From Apiotrichum sp. Y4204 (taxonomy: Eukaryota; Basidiomycota; Tremellomycetes; Trichosporonales; Trichosporonaceae), in assembly GCA_025531455.1 (NCBI GenBank), contig JAMYHL010000005.1, positions 558,001-622,000 on the forward strand: DNA of 64,000 bases, given 5' to 3'. The notes beneath the pieces were generated by a model. The model was not told the origin of the DNA. It made no database searches and was given only the letters and a program-made list of their open reading frames with translations. Below, one piece after another: positions 21,088-32,685 of this stretch. A program made the translations under genes and the position numbers. Numbering within the stretch: position 1 is the stretch's first letter; every line of letters begins with the position of its first letter.

Positions 21088-24000
21088 AACGATAATTAGT
21101 CTAGGGAGTCGTGTGGGTCTGGAGTAAGTCTTGTAGTATACCGCCTGGAGCCGCGAAAGTTCCATAGAGCGTGCAGTTGTGTGCTAGTCATGTTTGAGCC
21201 TTTGAGCTTTTGTCCACAGTTAGTAATTCCGTATATACAGCATTCAGTAGAGTATCGTAGCAGTACAGTAGCAGGGTGGTGGGGTAGACGCCGGATGCAT
21301 ATGGCGTATGGCGACATGACAACGTGCGAGACGTGTGGCAGTGATATAGTGATAGTGATAAGGTGATACGGAAAGGAAAGGGTCAACCGGCCAGCGAAGG
21401 TTAACACCAGCCGCAAAGGGTACCGGAACGGCCCCGGCCCGAGCACAATACCTGCGACGAGAATGGTCTCTCAGAACAATCACAGTTAGACGCGGCGACC
21501 CTGCGTCCGGGGCGACCAACCCAACTTTATCACCGGTGGGCTCGGCGGGTGGAAATAGAACATGTAGAGTTGGGGCGACAGTAAGCTGGGCGCTGTAGGG
21601 AAGGGCTTGATGCTCGGTCTTGGAGTTGGAGTTGGAATTGGTTGAGGCTGGACGCGTGAGTCTGAGTCTGGAGTGATCGACGATCGCGACGCGATCGCGA
21701 CGGGGCTTCTTCGCTTCTTCGCTTTGATACCACCTCGCCACCTCGCGACCTGTGATAAGCACTCCGCGAAGCGACTGATACCGAACAGGGTCTGTGATAA
21801 CGACTATTGACCATTGTGAACTACTCCTGCTCTGACACTCACTGATACGGATGCCCATTTCGGGTCCTAACCCTCCCACTGGCGGTCATGGAATCATGAA
21901 ACACAGGACATGACATGCCCAGGACATCGACAGATTCCCTCCTGGCCGCACTACTTCCCAACGGCCCTATTCCATGGAACCTCCATCCCCCTCCTCCCGA
22001 GATCTCCATCTCCATTGCGGACCAGTGTCCAGATCATGTATCCACCAGGCCCCTCAAACGCGACACCGAGGTCGCGTCGTCATCCCCATCTTCAGCACTG
22101 TATGTGCAGATTTGCAGCTGGCAGATCGGTGACTTTGACCTCGCCCTGACTTTGGGCCAGGGCGGTAAACGGAGTACGGAGCGGAGCGCGGAGCGCGGAG
22201 GGATTGTACTCTTTCCCTCCGCTCCGAATGTCCGCTGTACAGCGTTGACCTTCTCTCGGGGTCTCAGTCTCCGTCCTCGGGCCTCGACACCTCGCAGCAA
22301 GCCTGATACAGACGATGGTGGATGCCGGCATGCAGTAGTGGATGGATCCGATTTCGAGGCCCGCAGCCAGCGTCCAGACCATGAATATATGAACTGATAC
22401 TGTCTGTACCTGTCCCTCGTTCCTGCTACCGCACGTCGCGAATCGGGGCACGGGGGACACGGGGCACGCACTGGGGACACGGGGGCCAGCTACAGCGCGC
22501 CGCGTGCGGCGCGACGTACTCCTTGTAGCGCTCGCGGGTGAACAGACGGGACGGGGGGGTTACCTGCTCCGTGCACCGCTCCGTAGAAGCGTGTTTCGGG
22601 GCCTCCGACGGGCTCCGAGCTATGTAGATAAGGTTGGAGATGAGTTCGAGCTGTAGGCAATGCTGGATGAGGCTGTTGTTCTGTAATGTACTGAAACACC
22701 AGCAGCTCGGGACCCAGCGCAGTCGTCTCGCTGGAAGAAGAGCAAACCTCCCCCTCTCGAAGCCTCCGCGATGCGCGACCCGGCGGAATCGCGGTCCTCG
22801 GTCCTGAATTCGCTATGTGCTGTGCAATGTTCTGCAACCACTCACGAAGAGTATCAAAAATATCGCTGCTGCATCGTCCTTTACGGGGCTAGTGATACAT
22901 TTACCTCCGAGACCTCAAACGCCAAACGCATCTGTATAGGGTCCGGGCTACAGAAACCGAGCCGCACAATCCCTTCTCATAGTCTAGGCAGTGCAAGACT
23001 GTAAACGGCCCGCGACCGGCTCCCCCATACCCCATCCCATCCCTCACCCTTCCTTCCGGCACAGGCACGCTGCCGGCATGTCGCGCCAGTTTTGCGGATT
23101 CGCGAGTTCGCGGCCTGCGAAAGCTGCGACACGCTCCCTGGATTGTGTCCCGTCCCGCCATGAGGCCATAAGGCGATGTGCATGGTGCGTTCGGCGTTGT
23201 TACCGGTGCGCGTTAAGCCTGTAATCTCTTCAATGCCTTGAGGACGACGACGATTGGTAGACTGGAATTGGACAGGTATTTGGGGCCATTAGTGCACCAC
23301 ATGAATTAATTTCGGACGCGTCGTCGCATTCCGCGATTCGTGCGTATACTTTTCATGATTGTTTCATTTTATTTGTTGGATTGTCGTCGTCGTCGTTCCT
23401 CGGCCGGCTCTAGGGATCTTAAGCTTTCTAGCTTAGCTCTCGCTGGGCTGTACCGCGTGATCGTCCTGGGCTTGTAGCTGTACAGTACATCCATTGGCTC
23501 CAGCTGGCAGATTTGTCGCAGGTTTACGCTCAGACTGATCGCGTGGACGCGTCGCGACCCGGACAGAAGTACTGGCACCTCGTGTGCTGAAACGTCCCGG
23601 AAACATCTGGGTACTGGGCCTGATATTCTGGCCATCCACGACACGGCTTGGCGGTGTGAGGGCGAGGGGCTACGAGGAGGAACGTACCTTCGACACGCGC
23701 GGTGCGACTCGGTCGAGTCGTGTGCTGTGCTCGTGGCGTTTACCGCGGCTTCACTGCCCATGCCAGCTCCGTACCTCCGTCACTCAGCGATGGATTGCTC
23801 GCGGATCGCGGATGCTGGTCTCGTCCATGTGCTGCATTGTGGCACATAGCGGCCGGACCATCTTTCCCCCTACATCAGTCCCCGACTCCGAGACATGCAG
23901 AACCGTATGACCCCGAATGGGAGCAATGCGGCTTCGGGGGACGGGGCTGCGGGTGGCTGTGTCCTTGTGGAATGAAACATATAGTGGAATACTGCGAACA

Positions 24001-25152
24001 CCCATAATAATAAGAGAAATACCAGAATCGTTCGGACTCGCGACTCAAGTTCAGACCAATCGTGGTAATGAGTGTGCGAGACGTACAAGGAGCAGGTCAC
24101 TGACTTTGAGCACCTCTTTCCCCGTCGATCTCCATGGGGCCCAAACTCGAGTACCCCGCCCAGCTCGTCAGGCCATACCCTGTGCAGAAGCAATGGTCTC
24201 CTCTCAGAGGATGATAAACACACTCCCGCTGCACTTCGTCGCTGTAGCAAATGCAATTGCACTCCAAGTTCAAGCGCAGTCCACCACGGGCTGCGCAGTC
24301 TCACTGTCTAACCCTCCAACAGCGGCACGTTTCGCACCTGCCACATTCCACTCCACCCCTCCGCCACGCGCCATCGGTGGGCCTACCTACTCCGCATCCG
24401 GCGAGGGAGCATGTTAAGAGGGACAGAGATCGGGGACCGAGGCGGTGGAGGGGCAGCTATGTGGCGCGCAGTGGCGGATTCCGAGTGTGGCGGCGGAACG
24501 CGTACGTCAAAGCCGAAGCATCTTCCATTCCCGGGCTGCGCATCATCACATTGTCCTCTTCGTCGCTGCGATATACACATTCACAGGCAGAGTTACATGT
24601 CGAGCGATAGTGATACTTCCGCAGAGTCCACCTCCCTCTGGAATCAAGGCCCTGCGAGAATCTCGCTTTCGAATTTCTCCCTTCTCACCCTGTGGTGCCA
24701 CCTGTGCACTCCTGCAATTCGCCAGGAGCGTCTGTCCTGAGAAGGGCATCTGGTCTCCATCAGGACTGTAGCTTTGCCTCCTTTTTGTCATGTTCTTCGC
24801 GTTCTCTAAATGCATCATGTACGCGCCCTGCCCGCCCTGCACCTCCCATGTGTGGCGTGAAGTTTTGCGCTCTTCGCAAATCTTCGTCTGCGCGATTGTG
24901 TTCTTGCTGGGCTTGTTGAGAGAGGAGACGACCCCGAAGGAAGTAAGAGTAAAGCCGTTGAGAGGATGATCCTCAACTAGCCCCGATCATCGCAGCTGTA
25001 CCGAGCGGAGCGCGGCGCAACATCCTCACGAAGACCTCTCAACGCGAACCGGCCTCTCGGCGCAGCACAGTCTCCTCGCGCTCCCCGGCCGCCATCACCG
25101 CCGTTCACCGACCACTCCTGGACTCTCCGGGACCCACAGAACACGAAAAAGC
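21088..25152. other. Gene desert, first part
   Basis: About 4 kb without a supportable protein gene on either strand. Frames are short, overlap in several phases, and lack splice-consistent continuation or conserved motifs. Short local repeats occur at 21680-21760 (CGCGATCGCG palindromes, CTTCTTCGCTTCTTCGCTT). The minus strand at 22490-22690 has an open stretch with LELISNLIYIARSP, which I could not extend into a gene model. Confidence 0.5.
25140..25152 (-). terminator. Pol III T-run terminator of tRNA-Gly
   Basis: Immediately 3' of the tRNA on the minus strand is GCTTTTTCGTG, a five-T run suited to RNA polymerase III termination. Confidence 0.7.
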
Positions 25153-25223
25153 TACATCGTAAGGGAGTCGAACCCCTGCCGCGTCGATGGCAACGACGCA
25201 TGATACCGTTTCACCAACGATGT
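25153..25223 (-). tRNA. tRNA-Gly (GCC)
   Basis: Read on the minus strand, ACATCGT pairs perfectly with ACGATGT as a 7-bp acceptor stem. The anticodon arm is CGTCG-TTGCCAT-CGACG, giving anticodon GCC. The T arm AGGGG-TTCGACT-CCCTT closes with one G-T pair. Length is 71 nt with discriminator A, the size of yeast tRNA-Gly(GCC). A T-run (GCTTTTTCG) follows the 3' end as a Pol III terminator. There is no intron. This is the only confident RNA gene in the window and it stands alone in a gene desert. Confidence 0.93.
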
Positions 25224-28200
25224 TGTGATGTCCGAGTCGCGGAGGGGTGGCTGTGTGTGGAGAGTTGAAGGTGGTGCGGTTCGTGACTGATTTTTTTCTC
25301 GGCCTCGTCAATTGTCATGACACCATGCCGGCGGAGAGCCGGAGAGGCTGCTTTGCTTATCGTACGCACGTGGAGAGGTAGCAGGGACGGAGTGTCAAGT
25401 TGGAGCATGCGTCATGGCTTCGGACATCAGTAAGATGGCAAGACCAGCCCAAAGGTAAAAAGGCTTCGCCGAGGTGATATTTCACTTCTAGGCAGAACCT
25501 TCGCTGTGAGATTTTGTCAGCCTCTGGCATGCGAGTGAGTAGCTTCTGCGTAGGGGTTGTTTTGGTCTTGTCTTGTATTTTATTCTATTTTGTCGTTTTA
25601 TTAATTATTTCTAATTTACCTCCTCCATGGTCTGCCGCGACCTGTCTGTGGGGCCTCTTTCCCCGCTCGGGACCTCCCTCCCAAGCAGCCATCGCCGACT
25701 GCAGGCCCGGGACATATGCCCAGAGCCCAGAGACGGGCGAGTATACCTATGAGAGGCTGTCACTGACGTGCCGGGGAGAGGATGTTTCGCATTCGTGGCC
25801 ACTAACAAGGCAAAGGGGATTGAAAGACGTGGCCTGCTAGTTTCTACCAGCCGAGTCTCGACCATAGACGTAAACATACTCCAGCACGATCTCACCCCTT
25901 TCCAGCGAGTACGCTTCGGTAGTCAAACTCGGTTGGGTCAGCTGCAAAGCCCTCGAGCGTCAATCGTGAGCGATGTCAGTGATTGTAGACCAATGTCAGC
26001 ACGAGTGAGGAGCGTTTGGCACAAACCGTTCTGGCACAAGTTCGCCACAGTCCATTCCCCAACAGATCACATCACATCCCATCTCCACATCGCCGACGGC
26101 CCCGATCTCCCCAACGCCGACTCCGAACGCCGCGCCGAGGAATGCGGACCTCTTTTCGACGCGATCGACGCCCGGCTTTTCCAGGAGCCCGCCCCTGAAG
26201 GGCCAACACCCGATGCCGGACGCGTCGCGATCAGCGGCCCGGCAGCCGCATGGGTACTCACCGATAACGATACCCACGCGCCTCCCGATCGATCAAAATC
26301 AAGAATCAAGATCAAAAATCAAAATCACGCTTGTGAACTTCACGCAATCGGCCATGTGCGCGGCGCATGTCGATCGACGTCGATCGGAGCACCGGAAGTT
26401 GGCCGCCGGCATGTCGGGCCGTCGGGGTTCTCGGTTCTCGGCAGTGTCGGGACTGTCGGCGCTCGGCTCGCCGCTCCCGGCTCTCGACGGCTGCTGTCGG
26501 CGGCGCCGAGGCATGGTGTCAGGCCAGATATGTCAGAATGTCAGAATGTCAAACCATCGCTATGTCATGCCACACTCGACATGCCTGCCACATTCGACGT
26601 ATGCTCGATTCCGCCAGAAATACGCAAATACACAGATGCCATGCTGCCGCGTGGGCGATCTGACTGAACGAGGCGCTGTATACTGTCAGCTTACCGCCGA
26701 ATGCTGACCAGAGTGCCAGGGTGCCCGAGTCGGCCTCACGGCGCCAGTGGCGTCGGGATGTCCGCGCCCTCCGCGGCTGATCGGGACCCCCTCGGCATGC
26801 TCGGCATGCCCTGTGCCGACGCTTCCAGGCGTCCAGCTCGCGCGCTCGGCGGTTCCATGCTTTGCTTCCTTTCTCCGCGGGGCGCAGATGGAACAGCGCC
26901 GAGGTTGCTGGCTGACTGCTGCCACCGCAACCAGCTGCAGGGCGCCAAGCTCCGAGTCTAGCAGTCGCCCACATTCCCCACATGCTCCACATTTACCCAC
27001 ATTCCAGTACCCACACGTGATGGATGCACTCGTTGTCGGAGCTCGCGGCGGAGAATGCATCTCGGGGGCTAGTGTTAGTGCATCAGCGTCTTCCATGCGC
27101 GCGCTTGCGGCTGCGCTTCGCTTCTCCGTCGTCAGCTTGCATTCTGTTCTCGGGTCGTTTTTCGCCCAGCATTCCCCAGATGTAATTAACAGCAAGCTCG
27201 CAAGCTTCCAAGCCGAGCGCGAGATGCTTAGACACTTGGCATGGTACTTCCGGCGATATCCCGCGGAGTCCGGGATCGAACGCCGACCGGAGCACGCGGC
27301 GCCACCAGCGGCTCACATGACTTGTGTTGTGCGCGAGGTGATCGCGATACGCGCCGAGCTGCCCCACAGGGTTGTGAGTGGAGTCACGGGGTTGCGGAGC
27401 GAGCTGGGCAACAGGGTGCGGCGATGGGGTGGGTTCTGGGGTTGGGGTTGGAGCCGCCGGAATGTGCGTAGCATGAGGGTCGGTGGAGCTTGGCTTAGTC
27501 TGGGGATGTGAGGTCTGTACGTATCACGCTGTGGGGCTCAGCTCATGTGATGCGGAGCACCAGATTCGAGATGGGATGTCCAGGTGGGCCGATGCATTCA
27601 TTGAGCTCAATGTGAATGATCGTTATTGCTAGAGTATGGCCGCGGTTTTGGAAGGTCATCCATCCCGCTTAGCGTGACGTGGCAGTGGCGGCATGCGGAT
27701 AAATCGAGGTAGGTCGAGCTACCGAGCTAGCGAGCTCGGGACTGATGTGAGTGGGATTTCATCTGGATCTGGATGCCATCAGTAGATCGGTGGCGGCATA
27801 TGCGACGAGTGGCGTGAGCAGTAAGCGCGTAAGCGACGAGTGGCGCCGAGTGGCAAACGACCGCCAGCGGATGGAACATGGCGGTGTATGGAGAGTTGTG
27901 GAGAGTGGAGCCATGGAGAGTTCGTGACGCAGCTGGCTGTGCAGAATGAGCGCGGCATCGGGATATTGGGACGGCACACAGAGAGACGATCTCCGCGGTC
28001 GGCGTCTTCCGAGCAATACGTGTCATGTTCGAGAGCTTCTGCGAGCTGCGGTTCTGCGGGTCCCTCAATCAACTTCCCGGCACTCTCGGATCGTGGAGAT
28101 GGACGGAGATGGGCCCAGTCTCCCGGTCTTCCATCAGAAGGAACTGCTCGGCGATCAGCGAGGCGTTCGCCTCGCCGGCCGCCGCTCTGGAATCACCGCC

Positions 28201-31200
28201 ACCGGCCACCGGGGAGCGAGTGGCGGTGTCTCGGTCCAGCATTGTTGTCTCGGTACAACGGCCCATTAGCGACAGTCCGGAGCCTGAGCCTGGAGCCAGC
28301 TGGCCAGCCGCGCCAGGCCGCTGCGGCACTGCGGCACTGTACAAAACTGCAGATTTGCCGCCCACTGCCGCGCGCAGCACATGCTGCCGCGGCCCACCGC
28401 ATGCTGCTATTCTACATCCGTCTTGCAGCATCATGTCGCCGAGCAAGCCGAGGCAGCCGCCGTACTGGTCCAGCCCCATCGTACCGCCGTAGCATAACGG
28501 CGTCACAGTCACGCCGGCCCTGCGTCCCTGCGGCCAGACCAGGCCAGGCTGCAGATTGCGCAGAGTACAGATCTCAGTGCACGATTGCACGCACACAGCA
28601 CGCAGCACGCAGCGTCCCGTACACACCCGCATCAAACTTTGTCGGGCCATTTTCGCACAACCGGTGCACCTGTCGCAGGGTTTCAATCGCCGGAATCGCG
28701 GGGCCCACTCCCGCTGCCGAGTCGGACAGTCGATGGAGGCGACTCTGGCGAGCTCCCGACCTGCGAGCCGATGCTGCACCAATGCTGCACCATCTCCTGC
28801 ACAGCCGGGTAACGGTTCCGCTGTGCCTCCACCAGGACACCCTACCCGAGTCTATTCGAGTCATTGCGGGCATACTCTTGCCCCTCCACCATCACACCGA
28901 TAGATACGAGATGGCGGATGCAGGGAGAATGTGGGGCGAGCGGGGTTAGTCTCCTGACCCCTACTGATCTGATGATCTTCCCTGTGTGCGATCCGTGATA
29001 CAGTGATGGGTAGCGCAATCTGCATGCATTGCCGACGCTAGATCGCACGACAAGTAATGTGCATCTGTGACTCCTCTGCAGTTTCCAGCTTCGAGCTAGT
29101 CACCTTGTTTCCCCCGAGAGTGATAGCCATTCGCCGATGCCGATGCACTGATTGTGGAGCCATGTCCCCAGAGCCCTCGCAACGATGCCGAGATTGAAGA
29201 TTAGGGGGTCCCCAGACTCCAGCTATCTGGTTGGCGCGGGGTATCGGTCCGTGGGGATGAAGGTTGTGCGACGCTGATAGGCAGATTACACTAGACTACC
29301 AGAGCTAAACAGAGATACGAAGGCCAAAGCCGCGCAGAGCACGCCAGCGCAAAAGAAGGGCCATTCTCGGAACAGATTGTGGACCCTTCAATTTCGTCAC
29401 TGATTGGCTCCGAAAAGGGCCGACCGGAGGATCGCGATAGATACGGAGTTAGCTAGGCTGGTAACTAGCCCACAGAGGACGCATGCTTTCCGATATCCGG
29501 ACCCCCTGGTGGTTCGGCGTCGGCAGAGCTCCGATGACCGCATGCGCGCCAGGTGCTGCGGACTGCGTGCGGTGCAAGGAGGAAGGATCGCAAGGACGCA
29601 GCCCACATGCATACCCTGGTGCATGTGCTATTGCGATATGCACCATGCACCATGCCATGCATGCCATGCAGCGCGTGCAGCCAGCTCGAAAAAAAAAGAG
29701 GGGCGCCAGGCACCCGGATAGACCAAGTCAATCTCCGAGTAGCAGATATGAGTCCACGGGCTGATGGGGGAACTTCATAATTGGAATCAATCAAGGAGGA
29801 CAGAATTGGAATCACTTAGTATTGAAGGACGAAATGTGGGGAAAAACGAAGATGAGGAGTCGTGTATACATGCGGGGCCCGAGGAGCGAGGAGGTCAGAC
29901 GAGGGACGTCAGTGGGAGGATGCATAGCGCGCATACCGTGTCGATGTCTCGGTAGAGGCAAGCAAAGAGGGCCGACCATACCACCGGCCCGGGATATGGG
30001 ATGCATATGCAGCGATGACGGTGACGATGCTTGCATTAAATCCGGCTTTTACCGACCCAAAATGCCAGAGTCGATGCATCGATGCGAGTCGATGCGAGAT
30101 GATGCGAGGGTGGACGAGCTGCGGGAAAAGACGGAAACTGGCAGTGAATCCCGGTTCCCCGCGGACAGCCCAGGGCCGGAGGTGGAGGGAAGGCGGGGTA
30201 AGCGTCACCCTCCGTCACCCCCCAGCATCACATCACTGCTTGACCGGGGAAGGAGGTCACCGGGTGCTCGGGTATAGCAAACATTGCACTCAGTCTGGGG
30301 GGCCCTGCGGCCTGCGGAAAAGTCGCGGAGAAGCCATAGGCACAAGACCAGAGGAAGATCACACCCGCGGAGTCTGGCTGCGGGGGAGCCGAGAGTCAGC
30401 CAAGCCACACTGTGGCCCACCGGGGATCTAGGCCCCCATGCAATGGCCCACGCATAGGAGCTGCGGTCCGCGGATAGCACCCGACCGCTTGAACGGGTTT
30501 TGACGGCCGCGCCCTCCGCCTCTGCTGCCCCGCCGGTATGCTTGCGTGCCGTGCCTCGCCTCTGCTCCTGTTCTGTTCTCGGATCGGTCCATTCTCCCGA
30601 GGATGACGGCGCTCGTGCGGCCGCCCGGCTTGTTGCGGCCTGATAGCTTGTTATTGCGAATCCGAGCCAGTGCGCCAGCCAGCGCGCCAGCCCGGCTTGC
30701 CGCGGCCAGCCGCGAGGCATTACACGCCGTCGATCCACCAGTTGTCGTCGATCCGTCGTCGATCCACCACACTTCCCCCACATTCACGAAGGTGGCCCGG
30801 CATTGAGCATCCGGCCCTTTCAGGACATTTCTCACTTATCATGCTCCAGACCTAGATTACTATATCTCTCATCGCTGCTTCTCGTCTCGTGTCCGATTCC
30901 CGTTTCCCGACTTGATCGTCTCTATCGTGCTCTCATAATATTCCCCTCCATCTCCTCGCCACCGCCACCAACCAGCTCGCTCGCCACCATCGCCAGCTCG
31001 CTTGTTCGCTTGGTCCATCACTAAGCCCAACCACCCCGTCATTAACCCTGCACACGGACCCTCCGCCAGCTCCGATAACAATCGGCTACTCATTAGCGAC
31101 CTTCCGCGTGCCCACCACTCTCGAGTTGAACAGTCCACCTTGAGTCCGACTGGCACATCCCCCACATTACATCCCAGATCGACACTTGAGCTTTCAGCTC

Positions 31201-32406
31201 TTGATCATCTCTCATCTCGTCCCTCTTGCCTTGTCGATTCGCCGCTCGCCACGCTCGACACAGCACCACTATCCAACCCCAGTCACCCGCACGAACGGCA
31301 CCGCCCATTCGCACGCTTCCCCTTGCCATCCCGCGTCGAGACGAACAGTGCTCCGTAATCTCGTGCACAGCGCATCGTAATCATTTGATCACGGCCGCCC
31401 ACCTGCCCAACCCGACAGTATCACTGAGGCTGTCCTTGGTCTGTGTTTGCGACACCAAGTTGCGACCCCGACCCCTATCGGATAACTCCCCGCCGCTAGG
31501 ATCAATTCCAGCGTAGCAGTTGTTCGTCACCATAGCACACGTGTGCTGCGCTCAAACTGCACGTCCGCAATCCCGTGCAGTTGTTAGGGTTTTCCCTTCC
31601 TCCCCTTCGCCGCAGCATAGCCTGCATCGCACCCAGGAAGTACCCTCCGAGGTCCGCCCCTTGGTGCACAGTCGACTTTGCACGGCGCATAATAACCGCC
31701 GTTAAGCGACTGCGAAGTCTGCACTTTGCTCCGCTGCGCGCCGAACCCTGAACCGTCGGCTCCAGAAGCGATTTTACCCTGGCTGGCTCCCCGCTGCGAA
31801 TTTGCAGTGTACAGCCTAGAGCGTGTCTAGCTCTTGTCTAGCTCTCCTTGTCTAGCCAGTGTCTGACCTGCAAAGTCTAGACCTCCAGCCAAAAGACCCT
31901 TTCCTCCACCCCACACCACCTGAAAGATCTGCAAACGCGTGCATCCCATCAACACACTACACACAAAAGTGGCGTCTGGCACTGCGTTCTATTTCCTCTG
32001 CCCCCGTTTGGAACAGAGACACTCTTCTTTTTCAGCAAACCACACATACACACATACTCTAGCCGCCCACACATCGCATCCACACAATCCACACAACACA
32101 AATCCCCCCCGACGCCTCACACAAAGACACACCACGTCTTAGCCCCGCTATTCCTCCCTCGGATCCCGTCCTCAATCCTCCGCGGACACACACACACTCG
32201 ACAATAAAAGCCCAGATCTGAAAATCCCCTCGCATCTGGATCGACGCCCATCCTCGTTCCGCGTCGAGTTTCCTCTTGGTCCCTTTGCACACAGACCCAC
32301 ACACCGTACATTGTTCTAGTCTGTGTGTTGTCCCCCCTCCGCATTTTTCGTGTGTCGGGAAGACAAGACTCGCCTTTTCACCTGATCCAGCAGCAACAAC
32401 CAAAAG
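25224..32406. other. Gene desert, second part, and leader of the Ecl1-like gene
   Basis: About 7.2 kb with no supportable protein gene. 25558-25622 is a strikingly AT-rich island (TTTTATTAATTATTTCTAAT inside GC-rich DNA). 26500-30800 shows many tiny local duplications (CTCGGCATG, TGTCAGAA, CACCATGCAC, GATGCGAG). From about 30790 to 32680 the plus strand becomes persistently pyrimidine-rich, which I read as distal promoter and leader of the gene at 32686. Open frames at 25768-26667 and 27840-28949 show no motif or codon pattern that supports coding. Confidence 0.5.
30071..30108. repeat. Short GATGCGAG tandem repeat
   Basis: TCGATGCATC GATGCGAGTC GATGCGAGAT GATGCGAG: four imperfect copies of an 8-10 bp unit. 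It lies in the gene desert with no gene nearby. Confidence 0.6.
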
Positions 32407-32611
32407 GTGAGTACAGGATTGCATCCCACAAAGTCACAAGGCACTCTGTGCAGCGCGTCACGTTCATCCTCGTTATGGACGGAGCGGAAACATACCTGCA
32501 CTCCAAAGGAGACTAAAAGAGCGGGACACGCAACTTGTGACCAGTCACCACTTCCATCTACCCAAACTCTATTTATTCTTCCCATCGGACCACGCTCTGA
32601 CCCAAACACAG
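32407..32611 (+). other. Probable 5' UTR intron of the Ecl1-like gene
   Basis: The donor AAG/GTGAGT at 32407 and the acceptor CTGACCCAAACACAG ending at 32611 define a 205-nt intron, 74 nt before the ATG at 32686. It lies within a pyrimidine-rich leader. It is inferred from splice motifs only. Confidence 0.5.
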
Positions 32612-32685
32612 CCATCAACTCTGCTCATCACCATCCGGCCGTTTGCCACCACCCATCCATCACCACCCCCACTACATGATTCACA

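Noticed and set aside
22490..22860. Possible C-terminal exon on the minus strand (LELISNLIYIARSP and following)
   Set aside because: The frame looks protein-like for about 60 residues, but I could not connect it to a start or to other exons with credible splice sites.
25768..26667. 299-aa plus-strand open frame in the gene desert
   Set aside because: No domain, no conserved motif, stretches of simple sequence, and other frames are equally open nearby. It may be real but cannot be supported.
27840..28949. 369-aa plus-strand open frame in the gene desert
   Set aside because: Composition (Ser, Arg, Cys, His-rich) looks like random GC-rich DNA, and the opposite strand carries a 237-aa frame over much of it.
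21088..32685. A centromere or retroelement cluster
   Set aside because: No reverse transcriptase, integrase or paired LTR sequence was recognised. Lack of genes alone does not show a centromere.
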